In this document: in pieces, positions 34,501 to 46,600 of the stretch
Layout of the letters: each line of letters opens with the position of its first letter
How positions within the stretch are numbered: the stretch's first letter is position 1
From: Corylus avellana
Taxonomy: Eukaryota; Streptophyta; Magnoliopsida; Fagales; Betulaceae
Direction of reading: 5' to 3'
DNA: 64,000 nucleotides
NCBI RefSeq assembly: GCF_901000735.1
Contig: NC_081544.1
Span: 32,811,235-32,875,234, forward strand
Translations under genes and position numbers: made by a program
Notes under the pieces: generated by a model
Told to the model about the DNA's origin: nothing
Databases searched by the model: none
The model's input: only the letters and a program-made list of their open reading frames with translations

Positions 34501-37500
34501 TTCAACCTACATTTGATGAGTCAAAATCAAGGCAATTCCACTTTAATATCTTACAAAATTTCTCCCCCTTTTCAATTTCATTTTGTTAATGCTTTTTACT
34601 TATGTAACTACTTTGGGCAGGTCGTCATATTCAGAGATGGAAAGTATATGACCCTTAAGGAAGTTTTTGAGAGTTTGGACTTGACAGGGTATGCACTATT
34701 ATAGTTCTCTTGATTTATATTTGCAGAAGAACCCCTCTTCCCAAATTTAAATGTGTTTTCACATGTATGCCCATGTTCTAAACTGAAGACAATTGCAATG
34801 CAGGCATGATCTCAATGTTGATTTGTTGGATGTCCATGCTGATAAAAGTACCTTCCATCGATTTGACAAGTTCAACCTTAAGTATAATCCTTGTGGACAG
34901 AGCAGACTCAGAGAGATATTCTTAAAGCAGGACAACCTTATCCAAGGTTTGGTTGATAATAACAGTTAAACCTATTGCTTGTAATTTTTTATGACTACAA
35001 ACTGGAATGGGATTTAATTGCTTTGGAGAAACTTAGGGAAATACTGCTAGTTTCTGTTTGGCTTGGCCTATCCATTTATTGTGTAATTGCTTTGTCTCCT
35101 TCATTATTAGTTCAAAAGTTTGTTTAGAACATCACATGAACTTATCATTTAGAAATTTAGATTTTCTTCTGCTTAAACTTGGTAAATATGCATATGACAT
35201 TGGATTTGTATATTCTTAAATAGTTTGAAGTGAATTGTTTTATCTCTCAATGTGCACCTATTATGGTTATTACTGTTTTGGTTAATTCATATGGGTGGTG
35301 CGTATTCGAAACCAAAAATATGGTTCATAAGAAAATGGAAAACATGAAATTAATTTAGTATTGACTAGTGTAAGAAAAGTTTTTGGGGAGGACTGAGTTC
35401 ATTTATATAAGCATACTTAGCAGAGAATTGATCTTAAGTGCTTGCGTTGGTTACATATATACTTGTCATTTTACTTCAAGCAATATGTTTCTTGAATCCT
35501 TAACCATGTCTTTTCTATCCAATTTTTCTTTTTCTTTTTGGTGCTTTCATTTTGGTTAATTTTGAATCAAATCTCTCGAATACAGAGTAGGTAGGTTCCT
35601 TTGAGCCCTAATTTTATAGAATTCAACTTGGAAACTCATATTTTTCAAATTTAGATTCTATATTCTTTACCGTTTTAATTATTATTCTCTTCTTTTTACT
35701 TGTTCTGTACTTAAGATAGCAATCATCATTCTTAATTTATTACTTTTGTGAAGCTGATTGTTTGAGTGAATATTACAGGTCGGTTTTTGGCAGAAGTAAC
35801 CAAGCAAGTTTTATCAGATCTTGAAGCAAGCAAATACCAGGTTTATTAATATATGGTGTCAGAAAGTGTAGAACGTCAAATTCATTTCTGCCTTGTTCTA
35901 TTTCTCCTTTTCTATGGTCAACTGTATCTTTTGATTAGAGTATGCTTGTACTTATAATTGCCATTCTCTTGGTGATATTTTTGCACAAAAATCATGTCTC
36001 CAGCACTTAAGTTCAACATAAAAAAGATATTTGTATGTTTTAGATACATTTACATGTACAGTCTCTTCAAGGTTTTTGAATTCCTTAAACTTCCACAAAT
36101 AATCTTTACTTGCTGACCAGGTTAGTTTGAAAGCCAAAATTTGATTGTGGATAGTTGATATTTGCTTTGTGAACTTTGTCTCAAATTTGAGCGATGTTTC
36201 TATATTGGTGGATCTCAAGTATTCTTCATGTCTATGGATTCCCTAATGCAATTGTTTTTGGATCTACTTGGTTCATTTTTTTTTAATTCATAATGGCAAA
36301 TTTGAGATTTGTGGTTACTTTGGCAATGATGACAAAGAAAAAAAAAAGATTAATTGGCAGTATGTTTTCTTTGTAATAAAGGAATTGATGCAGAACACAT
36401 TGTAAAGTTTTATAAAATAAAGGGTAAGATGAATTTTTGGTGTTTGAATAAGCCAAAAAGTATACTGCATCCTGGATCATCGAGGGCATAATACTGCTGC
36501 TTATATCAAATTGATTCTTTGGTGTGGAAAAATTCCGTTGTGTCATTTTTTTGATGTTGGCTTTGGTTTCGGTACACCTCTCTTAATAACTACCTTCACT
36601 TATCAGTTGTGCTGAACATAAATCAGTAGCTACACCAATTGGACTCTTGTCTCCTTGGTATCTCAAAGAATTGGTCACTTCAATTCTAAAGAGCTTATAT
36701 GTCTCTCGTTTTCAGATGGCAGAGTATAGGATTTCCATTTATGGTCGGAAACAAAGTGAATGGGATCAGCTGGCAAGTTGGTTTGTTAACAATGCTATTT
36801 ATAGTGACAATGCTGTTTGGTTAATCCAGGTATATTATGTTTTTAGCTTCTTATTCTCGTAGCTGCTTTAGTATGTGTGGTTAATTGTCTATCCACTTTG
36901 CCAGTACTAAATTAAAAAATGAGGAGTTGGTCATGTTGCTGGTACCTCATGATCATTATATCTTCTATATGTTGAACTTGGTTTGTATGAATACATTTGG
37001 CGTGGTCCTGAATGTGGTAGCAGCATGGCTCTACTGCCTCAAGTAATTATTTATTTAGTATTTTTGTTTTATTCATGATCGTGGGGAAAAGATCATATTA
37101 AAAAGCAATATTGGACCTTTTGATGTTACTCCAGACTTTAGACCAAGCATATTGAACTTTCTTAAGCATATATGTGCACTTCTTTTATTCTGATCTAGAC
37201 GTGTTAATTAATGAATCTCATTTTGCGTTGTGAAAAGATTACGTTTAAAAGTGATACTGGATTATTTTATCTTACTTCAAACTTTTTGGAAACTAAATGT
37301 TTGTTTAACAATACAATTTGCAGCCTTATGGCAATTCCTTTCTTTTGAACACATGGAAGATAAACCAGGCATAACATTTAGACACGGCAATATGGATTCT
37401 ACTCTATGTGGCAAAAAGATCTTGTTGAAAAGTTATATGGGACTGCCATATTGCTTGGGACAATATACCCAGAGTGAACCTATGCAAAATATGTCTGTCC

Positions 37501-39335
37501 TGCACACATTTGAGCCTCATGATAATTTATTTATTTTGTGATGCCGTAAGAGATTGATTACATTTTGGAACGGGTAAAAAATGACTTAATTTTGCATAAA
37601 TGATTCAAAACAATGTGGAACATCACATTCTGAAGAACCTTTATTGTCTTCTTAGTGGTAATTTTATTTCCTTGTTTCTCATTTGTCGGCTTTTATCAAA
37701 TTTTTTGAGTTGGATTTTCATTTTAATTTTACCAATGCATTGTTGATTGCAACTTTCTCCTTAAATTTCCGGTGAGTTGTATAGTTCTACATCATTTTTA
37801 TTAACCTCATTTTCAATTTTTGTGTACACTTTGATGTGCAGTTACCACGTCTATATAACGTGTACAAGAAAATGGGAATCGTTACCTCTTTCCAGAATAT
37901 TTTAGATAACGTGTTTATTCCACTATTTGAGGCCACAGTTGATCCAAGTTCTCATCCTCAATTACATTTGTTCCTGATGCAGGTTAGTTGAATGTCATAT
38001 TTATGTATATCCCCTTTTTGATTGACAATTTTATAATCATTCCACTTTTCATTGATTAGATAGAGTTAATTCTCTTTGCCTTCTTTCTATTGGCCTTTTG
38101 ATTGTCTAGTAGTGTTGCAGCATCATAAAAGTGTTCTCATTACATAGTTGTTCTTGTTTTTGCATGTTTTAGTGATCTTTAGTTTGTGATTTTATGCTAA
38201 CATAGCACTCTGTGTATATTGGCTTATGGCTTATTTCTATTATCCAATGTTATTATTTTTTCTCTAATTCTACATGAGACAACTGCCAGTTTGTCTTTCT
38301 ATTTGACTGAAGCGGCTTCACACTGCTCCATTTGAAGAACAATTTTCTTTGATAAGTAATCGAAATATTATTAAAAGTCTAAAGTGCCCCTAGGTACACA
38401 TGAAGTGTGCAAGAGAGGTCACCTAAGGAGAAACAAAAGCATCTGTCTAAAGATACAATGTGTTGAAAAATAGACTTTTACTGTTTATCCCTTTTGAACC
38501 TTTAACCGTTTATCCGTGTTGAACCTATACCTGAGTCAAGTACTTGGCAAATTATGTCTCCTCTTTGCCCACCCTTCATTTTTCTGCATTCTTCTTGTCA
38601 CTTGGGACCCTTTAACTTGAATTGAAGCACTTGTTTATACTGATTACTAATAGGTACTTGTTGCTAATGGCCAAACCATCTTATATGAGTTTCCCTCATC
38701 TTGTCTTATCTTATTGCCACCTCTTAATAAGGTTAATTGTTTCTTAATTCAGGTGGTGGGTTTTGATATTGTTGATGATGAAAGTAAACCAGAAAGGCGC
38801 CCAACTAAGCACATGCCAGCACCAGCCGAATGGACGAATGAGTTCAATCCTGCATTTTCCTATTACTCTTATTACTGCTACAGTAACTTGTATATTCTCA
38901 ACAAGGTCTTACTATAGTTTATCTTCTTCACAAATTAACTTCATCTTGTCCTCTTATATTCTAGAAATGCTCCCCTTTTTTCTAATACATTCCATTCTTT
39001 TTAAAACCTCACCTTAGCACCTAAGAAAATAAAAAAATATGTAGTTGAAATGGATATAAAACTCTTTATCTTTTATTTTCAGCTTCGTGAGTCAAAAGGA
39101 ATGCCAACAATAAAATTTCGGCCCCACTGTGGAGAGGTTTTATCTACCACTTGTGTTTCGGTTCCTATCCTTTTATGGTTATTGTGACGCTTATGATTTT
39201 CCCGACCTTTGTAGGCAGGTGATATTGACCATTTGGCTGCTACGTTCCTTCTATCCCACAATATTTCTCATGGGATTAACCTGCGGAAATCTCCAGTTTT
39301 GCAGTATTTGTATTACCTTGCACAGGTTTGATCCA

Positions 39336-39375
<40 letters not shown>

Positions 39376-40405
39376 TATTCTATATGCTAATCGGTGTGAA
39401 CTACTCTGATTTTCTCCTGCCTGTCATAATATGCAGTTCTAAAGTTAGTTCATGGCATTGTGGAGTGTTTTTGGTAACTTTGTTAATGAATCCTGTCCCA
39501 ATTTCGCTAATGTTGTAATTCCTGTTATCTTTTTAGATTGGATTGGCTATGTCACCTCTGAGCAATAACTCCCTCTTCTTGGACTATCACCGCAACCCCT
39601 TTCCCATGTTCTTCCAGCGTGGCCTAAATGTCTCGCTCTCAACTGATGATCCTTTGCAAATCCATTTGACAAAGGAACCTCTCGTGGAAGAATATAGTGT
39701 TGCTGCAAAGGTTTGTTAAATATTGTTTTATATCATTGCTCACGGTCATTTTTCTTATATAATCATATTTTGCAGGTCTGGAAGCTCAGTGCTTGTGACC
39801 TCTGCGAGATAGCTAGAAATTCTGTTTATCAATCTGGATTTTCACATCTCACAAAGGTAAGGAACTTGATGAACAGAAATCTTCAATTTGGCTTATACAA
39901 GGCTGAATTTGAGAAAAAAAAAAAGAAAAGACGACTATTTAAAACTGTAAATGGATTTGTACTCCGAAACTTTTTGGTTCAAGAAAGTTACAACCACCCC
40001 CTTCCGTTTGTTCTCCATTTGGTTGTGGGCAGGTTTGCTTTCGGCATGGAGAAGCAGAGTAATTGCCACCTGTTGTTACTTTATCATGGTAAACTATAGT
40101 AATGATAATGATAAATATTCCAGTTACTATTTTGATTCCTTTTGCAGTTGCACTGGCTTGGTGATAAATATTGTATGAGAGGCCCTGAAGGAAATGATAT
40201 TCGCAAAACAAATGTACCCAATTTAAGGATTGCATTTCGGCATGAGGCAAGTTTTATGAGTTTTAACATAAACCATAAAGTGCAAGTAGTTTGATGTCTC
40301 TGCTGTTTCTTAGCTAATGAGATTGATGTTTCGCAGACATGGAAGGAAGAGATGCAGTATGTCTACTCAGGAAAAGCCCGGTTTCCTGAAGAAATAGAGC
40401 AATGA
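31553..40405 (+). CDS. FAC1: AMP deaminase (FAC1/AMPD type), complete, 19 exons
   Basis: Exons: 31553-32093, 32500-32702, 32996-33212, 33530-33714, 33867-33918, 34051-34178, 34275-34454, 34621-34688, 34804-34946, 35779-35840, 36716-36829, 37842-37982, 38753-38905, 39083-39136, 39215-39325, 39537-39710, 39776-39856, 40148-40246, 40337-40405. All phases join to 924 aa, longer than Arabidopsis FAC1 (839 as I recall) mainly in the N-terminus. The enzyme converts AMP to IMP and ammonia and is essential for embryo development in Arabidopsis. Metal-site motif DTHVHHS (His476, His478), [22 protein letters not shown] (His766) and SLSTDDPLQ (Asp821/822) are intact. The N-terminus has poly-Ser, a single membrane anchor and a highly acidic stretch, as in plant AMPDs. 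Exons 1-3 lie in the duplicated unit; exons 4-19 are single copy except the last. Intron 18 appears to be of GC-AG type. Confidence 0.95.
38347..38455. repeat. Possible short interspersed-repeat remnant in AMP deaminase intron 12
   Basis: The phrase GATAAGTAATCGAAATATTA followed by AAAGTGCCCCTAGGTACACA resembles a 3' retroelement tail I associate with tree genomes. There is no second copy in this window, so this rests on memory only. Confidence 0.25.
39339..39371. repeat. (CT)n microsatellite in AMP deaminase intron 15
   Basis: An uninterrupted TC run of about 33 bp starting 14 bp after the exon 15 donor site. Confidence 0.9.
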
Positions 40406-40634
40406 AGCAAACAGTATAGAATCCCTTCTTCCCTGTGAATAGGAGAGAATAGTTCAAAGGCGGGACCCACTTTCATAAGTGAGTCTTCTTCCAATCCCCT
40501 GGCTTCACTCAATATAAGAGTTTATTAGGAGTTGCAGTTTCAAGAGGGATGAATCAATTTTGTTAGGCCAATATTGTAATGTTCTATCAATCTCCATACC
40601 TACTTAACCGATTTTGTCCAGGTCGAGTGGGGAT
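40253..40634. repeat. AMP deaminase terminal exon and 3' flank, upstream (functional) copy
   Basis: The end of intron 18, exon 19 and about 230 bp beyond are repeated at 42680-43030. Here the acceptor reads TTTCGCAG and is intact, so this copy supplies the real last exon. It has about 32 bp around 40455-40486 that the second copy lacks. Confidence 0.85.
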
Positions 40635-41290
40635 TTTAGTTTGTACAGGTAGATGGTGGTTTTGCCTTGCTTGTGGCATGATCTTTGGAAAATGACTTCA
40701 TTTTGGACTATCTATACTTTAAATATCTGTCTCATCTGATAAAGATGCCGTATGATCTACGGTGGATTCTTGCCCTGTCTACACCATTTTTTACTCTAAA
40801 AGCGATGAATGATACATGAAAAAAGTGAACCGTCCTTTACATTAGGCTCCATTATTTAACCTTTTTTTTTTCTCCCTAAGCATACTGTTTCCATTAAGAA
40901 CTAAGAGAACCATATTCATTTGCAATGTTCCTAAAGGCTAAAGGTGCCAGTGACAGGTGAACCTATGATTCTCGAAATAAATAAAAAATCCTAATTAGAT
41001 GAAAATATAGTGGTAAAAAGGAAAAAACCCATTAACCTAAACGTGTCCCAGTCCCGTGCTTTGTCATTGCCTCTCCTCCTCCCTTTAGCCCCCAAGCTCT
41101 GTTTAGCAGCCACATAGACATCTCTGTCCGATTTGGCCAATTTTTCCTTTTTTAATGTAGAGCTTGAATCTAACTTTTGCTGCCATTATTGCTTGGTAAT
41201 TGCTATGTCAAATAAGTGAAGGATTCACTTGGATACTCCATGGCCGACTCCGCCTAAAGACACAATTGCAGTACCCAAGCAAAGGCATGT
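40635..41290. other. Spacer between AMP deaminase and the F-box-type gene
   Basis: The AMP deaminase 3' end is followed by AT-rich DNA and then CT-rich sequence near 41060-41110 that may be the F-box gene 5' region. No exon is supported. Confidence 0.45.
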
Positions 41291-42448
41291 ATGTCGCTAT
41301 TGTTAGGGCTGAGAAGGGTTTCCCAATCCTTCAACACTTCAATATGCCGTCGTTCCTTTGCCCATTGTCACTTCACTACTCAATCTCCCACGGGCCGAAT
41401 CTTGTTCTTAGCCAATCTGTCTCAGCGGGAGCAATACTTCTACTCCGCAGAAATCAAAGAGGGTGGAACCCTACCCCCAATCTCTGTTCAAATATTTGAA
41501 GAGGACAGGTTCCAATTCTGTAATGGCTTGTTATACACTCACGGGATCGGTCAAAACTGCATGATTGGTGACGGTGGTAAAAACTACATCATTAGTCCCG
41601 ACACCGGAGAGGTCTCCCCTCTTCCTTATGAACTTCGGCAATGGCGGATTGGGGATGGGTTCGATCAATACTTTGGGTTCGATCCTTCGTCCAACAAGCA
41701 TAAGGTTCTCATTGTTCATTATGATATGTGGCTTTTCAGGATTTTTACTCTAGGCAGTGGCGGATCGTGGAGAACGATACACACGTTTCTATCTAAAGAA
41801 AAAATTAATCATCCATGGCCTCGCAATGTTGTGTATGCTAATGGCACAATTCATTGGTTTTATTTTGGTTCTGAATATGTGGTGGATCATCCTGATGTTG
41901 AGATATATTATCGTATTCGTGGGCGTGGCAGAAATGATCTACACCAGAAATGTATAGTATGTTTTGATATGGCGGATGAGCAATTTACAAGGATTCATTT
42001 CCCTGATGATGATTCGTTCCCTCAATATCTAACTGAATTTGGTGGACGTTTGGCTTTGTTGGAAGAGTTTGTATTGCGGAACAGGAAGATGTTGGGGTAC
42101 AATGTGCTGGACGTGGAATATGATAAATTGCAGTATTGGGTATTGGAAGTCTACAAGTGGGTTAAGGAAACAATTCATTTGCCTTTTGGTTGGATGAGAC
42201 ATAATAACGTTGTTGCCTTCAACAATAACACCGGCGAGATGTTGCTAACATCGGCAAATCGACGTCGGAATCCAGTTAACGTTAAATCCTTACTATATTA
42301 TAATACCAAGACAGGATTTTTTCGGAGGCCCCAACTCACCGGTGAAATCACCGAATTCCTTGAAATTCCCCAAAAGGACGGAGACAAATGTTATTATGAT
42401 TTGTTTCTAGTCAACGCTACTTTCTGTGAGAGAAAATTTTCAAAATAG
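41291..42448 (+). CDS. F-box-associated (FBA) domain protein, intronless, F-box N-terminus incomplete
   Basis: A single open frame of 385 aa. The body has the FBA signature layout: GRILFLANLSQREQYFYSAE near residue 35, ISPDTGEVSPLP followed by YFGFDPSSNKHKVL, then VVYANGTIHWF, FDMADEQFTRIHFP and FDMAD-type blade repeats, ending with LLYYNTKTGFFRRPQL. Such proteins are substrate receptors of SCF ubiquitin ligases. The F-box itself should precede this, but only its tail can be seen (SLLLGLRRVSQSFN, like the SLLRFRCVSKSW end of an F-box). Upstream in frame there is a stop at 41255-41257. The gene is therefore either a degraded F-box gene or uses an F-box-less product. It sits inside the duplicated AMP deaminase 3' flanks, and a decayed relative lies at 43085-43245. 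ATG 41291 is simply the first in frame. Confidence 0.65.
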   Translation: MSLLLGLRRVSQSFNTSICRRSFAHCHFTTQSPTGRILFLANLSQREQYFYSAEIKEGGTLPPISVQIFEEDRFQFCNGLLYTHGIGQNCMIGDGGKNYIISPDTGEVSPLPYELRQWRIGDGFDQYFGFDPSSNKHKVLIVHYDMWLFRIFTLGSGGSWRTIHTFLSKEKINHPWPRNVVYANGTIHWFYFGSEYVVDHPDVEIYYRIRGRGRNDLHQKCIVCFDMADEQFTRIHFPDDDSFPQYLTEFGGRLALLEEFVLRNRKMLGYNVLDVEYDKLQYWVLEVYKWVKETIHLPFGWMRHNNVVAFNNNTGEMLLTSANRRRNPVNVKSLLYYNTKTGFFRRPQLTGEITEFLEIPQKDGDKCYYDLFLVNATFCERKFSK

Positions 42449-42679
42449 TTTTTATTTTTTGGATGACAAGGGAGACGAGGCTTCAACACTAGAAACAATC
42501 GTATCCATCCCACTGATTATTGCTCTGGCATGAATACATCTGCTTTTTGATTATTGATGTTTAGTCCTTATTTTATTTCGTTTTGGGAGGATTCTTGACT
42601 ACTCTCTTTGTTAATTTGATTTTCTTTTGTTTAATATTTATTATGTATGGGCTCCCAAAAGCTTCCATTCACTTTATGG

Positions 42680-43030
42680 TTTATGAGTTTTAACATAAAC
42701 CATAAAGTGCAAGTAGTTTGATTTCTCTGCTGTTTGCAGGTAATGAGATGGATGTTTTGCGGACATGGAAGGAAGAGATACAGTATGCCTACTCAGGAAA
42801 ATCCAGGTTTCTTGAAGAAATAGAGCCATGAAAGCGAACAATATAGAATTCCTTCTTCCCTGTGAATAGGAGAGAATAGTCTTCTTCCAATCCCTTGGCT
42901 TCACTCAACAGAAAAGTTCATTAGGAGTAGCAGTTTCAGGAGGGATGAATCAATTTTGTTAGGCCAATATTGTAATGTTCTATCAATCTGCATACCTGCT
43001 TAACCAATTTTGTCCAGGTTTAGTGGGGAT
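42680..43030. pseudogene. Second copy of the AMP deaminase terminal exon and 3' flank
   Basis: This matches 40253-40634 in order, including intron sequence upstream of the exon, so it arose by DNA duplication and not by retroposition. The exon frame is still open (TWKEEIQYAYSGKSRF, then a stop), but the splice acceptor has changed from GCAG to GCGG. It is probably not used. Confidence 0.85.
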
Positions 43031-43084
43031 AAATACTTGTACTACACAAGTAAAAAAGCTAGTCCCTATTTAACAAGAACAGTT

Positions 43085-43245
43085 TGCAATCCTGTAATGG
43101 CTTGTTCTACTTTCCCACTGGGTACGGTAAAAAACACACATCTTCAATCCCGACACCGGAGAGGTCTCCAATCTTCCCTATGAATGTGGTCAAGGGGGGA
43201 TGGGGTACGATACGTTGGGTTTGATCCAGAATCAGATAATTGCCC
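43085..43245 (+). pseudogene. Decayed F-box/FBA gene fragment
   Basis: Similar to 41515-41690 of the intact gene: TGTAATGGCTTGTT, CCCGACACCGGAGAGGTCTC and GGGATGGG blocks recur in order. Indels break the frame and about 850 bp of the upstream part are missing. With the preceding exon copy it makes a second, collapsed exon-plus-F-box unit. Confidence 0.7.
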
Positions 43246-43612
43246 ATCATTTTTCTGTAACGATTCTCCAGATAATTGAACGGAAAGTTTGAAATTGTTT
43301 TTTATTGGATTGAAAAATAACAGGCACTTTTAAAAAACCGGCCTGACTTGAGGTAGTCCGATGACAGCATGCCTGAACATCCTGCACAGCCAAAAACGCT
43401 CATTTGTATTTGTCAGATTATGTAGATGTACATTTGTCGCAACCCCCCGGTAGCCAGTATAGTTTGACAGCAGAAAAACAGATTTCAGGGTTGAAAAAAT
43501 AAATGGACGGGAAAACTTACCTAACCTAGATATGGCACAAAAGCTAATTCAACAAATATTTCTAAAGCTTACTGTCAAAATGAAAATTTTTGTACAATAA
43601 CATCAATTCAAG
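43246..43612. other. ALA3 3' side
   Basis: About 370 bp between the F-box remnant and the ALA3 stop. This should contain the ALA3 3' UTR (minus strand). Nothing else is recognised. Confidence 0.45.
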
Positions 43613-46600
43613 CTACTTCTTAAGGGGTATCTTTGGCCGTGATTTCATACTGGCTCTCCGTGCAACGTCCCATGCCTTGTGTGGGGCAAAGACACCAAGC
43701 TGTGCAGCGAAAAATGACTCATACCCTGGTGAGTCAAAAGCAAAGCCAGTGTGTTTTGATCTCTCTTGCGGTAGTTGAGATATGGCATATCTCCTTGCCT
43801 CAGCTGGCGTAAGTTGGTTCCCAGTGTCAACCAGATCCAACCCGCCCGTATCATCAGCCTCATGCTTGTGAAGTTCCTGAACAATCTGATAATCATAGGG
43901 GAAGAACCATCTTTGAACCCTACATCCAAATAAAAAAACCACATGTTAATGCACAGAAAGTCTACCATCAAAAGAAAAAGATGTTCCAAGTATTTATCAA
44001 AAAAATTATTAATTTATAATAGGGTTTCAATGTGAAACGCAAACACAAAGTGCAAAATGGGGAGGAAGCTTTCACCATGCTATATGCTGCAATCACAACA
44101 TATCTATCTGATGGATCGCGACAATGCTCTGGTTATTTTAAATCGGGAGATGTAATTACGAGATCCAGCTTCGTAATTCACCAAAAGGACCACACCTAGT
44201 GTGCAGGTTGAATGAGCATTCACCACAATTGATGAACGCAAATGAACCAAACTAAGAGTCATCAATACCTTAAGTTGATTCATGGAGACACATTCCAGTC
44301 TCTCTTATCACTGGCCCATTTTGTACAAAGTCAATCCTCCCTTAAATCATATTCAGTAGCTGAGAAAGGCTAATCCCCGCAGGACAGCGAATTATTCCAG
44401 GCAAATGATGTTGGGGTCCTATTGGGAATCATAACAGAATACTTACACAGGTGTTGCATTGCTCCAAAAGCAAGAATAAGAAGATAAGGAAGGTAGTGTT
44501 GCTCCCAAAGCAAGAAAAAAAGGAAAAGGGTAGTGTGGCTCCAAGCTCCAGAAGAACACACTATACGAGTATAAAAAGTGGCCTTACTACAAGCTTCGTC
44601 AGTTGAACCTGACCCTGCCTAAAACCAATAATCCTAACTTCTTGATATGATCAATGAAAACATGCATTGGGCAGCTTCATAATGCATAAAAGACTTGCAA
44701 CTTGTTTCATATATAAAAGCCAAGGAATACTTTTAAAACTAATTTCTTACCCTTGGTAGATGAAGTCACCAAAAAGAGCAACAATGGGAACAAGAAGAAT
44801 TGTGAGGTAAAAATAGAATGTACTCATCAAGACATATATGGTGAAATAAATATTCTCCTGCAATGAATGTGAAAAAAAAAAAATTAGCATTTAGAATGAT
44901 TTGAAAGGGATTTTAAAAAATATACCAAAAAAAAGGACCCACCTGTCGATCCATTGGGGTCATAATTCCTGAATAAATAAAAATGAAAACAAACCATGCT
45001 AAAATACTTCCTCCAACACTAATGTAATGCCACCTTGTAATCGAATTACACATCATTAGAAGTCGCAAGTTGACTGTCACTACAACACAAGTAAAGGCCA
45101 TCGTGCTGACATCCCAGAGACCAAACATCTTTCCTGATGGATTTTTACCATTTTTACTGGAAGTCGTAACAAAGTTAAAGAATATAAGAGATTGGTAGAT
45201 GGAAAAGAATGCCCATATCGCCACAACTCTCCATTTAAAAAAGACGTCTCTTATTCCTTCCCTATACAGTTGAGGGTACTTCTTAGAAAGGGAAGCACTG
45301 ACATCCTGGCAAAGAACATAAAGGAAATACTCAATAATGATTTCCCTAAAAAATAATAAAAACAGACAGTGCAACTAGTATATTATATTTTGAGATAGGG
45401 CTTTCAGATAAATGTTTTTCCCAACTAAATTGATGAAGCAAACCAATGGCATTTGCTTCAGTATAAGTGCAGTAAAATATTGTAGTCATAAGCAGTCTGA
45501 AAGAAGGCACTACCTTATCAAAAAGCCCCACAATGATCACAGGCAGTGCTGTGAATATGACATTGTACAATGACTGAAACCAGTCGTCGTAGAATCTCTG
45601 ACCAGAAAATCCAGTTTGAAAGGTGAACCAAAATTGGGTCAATGTGAATGTAAGATTCTTGTAAAAGAAGTATGTCACCACCTGCACTATAAAAATTCTC
45701 ATGTATGTAACACACAAAAAGATGTTAATAAAGTTTTGAAATTAAAGGAAATTCAGACCTTGCATAACCTAAGATAAGACCACCGTCCATGCACAAGAAG
45801 CAAATCCGTAAGGAAACGAAACTGGGCAATTGCAAAATCACTAGCCATCACTGCTTGCATCCCTTCCATCCCACTTATTCCAATGCCAATATGAGCAGCT
45901 TGAATCATGCTAACATCATTGGCACCATCACCAATGCTAAGGGTAATTTTCTGTGCACCTTTTTTGACCAGACTTGTCACCTGCTAAGCACTGTTTGGTT
46001 AGTATCATAACAACTACTATATTCTTATAGAGGAAAAAAAAAACAAAAAGAGTACTATTTTGTTCAGCACAGTAAAAGTACTTGCATGAAGGGGAAAGGA
46101 AAAAAAACAACCTAGCAAAAGCAAGTTATTTTTCTTTTAGAAAAGCAGAATTTAATGTACTTAAACATAACTGAAACCTGCTAGGTTTTCAGTCTTTCTT
46201 TCTTAGGGTCAGTTTTGGTTGCACATCTTCAACATTCTAGTGAAGATCCTTGAGAGTATCAGCATTGTTGCATAACCAAACATACTTCTCTCCTCATTTC
46301 TTTTACTTCACATCAGATGCTCAACAATAGAAGTAAATGCTCCACAAATGGAGACTTAAGCTTAAAGCTCAAAACTTAATTAACCAATCCATATCCTCTT
46401 AATTTTGAAGTGACTCCACCATCTAAAATTTACCCAATCTCACTGTTGAACCAACATTTGACGCCCAGAACTGCACCACATTGGTCATGGGCAAAGAGAC
46501 GCAATGCAAATTCAAGTTATACTGAGAGTTCAACAGCCAAGATCCCCAACTCCCATGCTTTCCGCTCCATGTTAAAAGTAAATATGTGGACATTGAGTAA

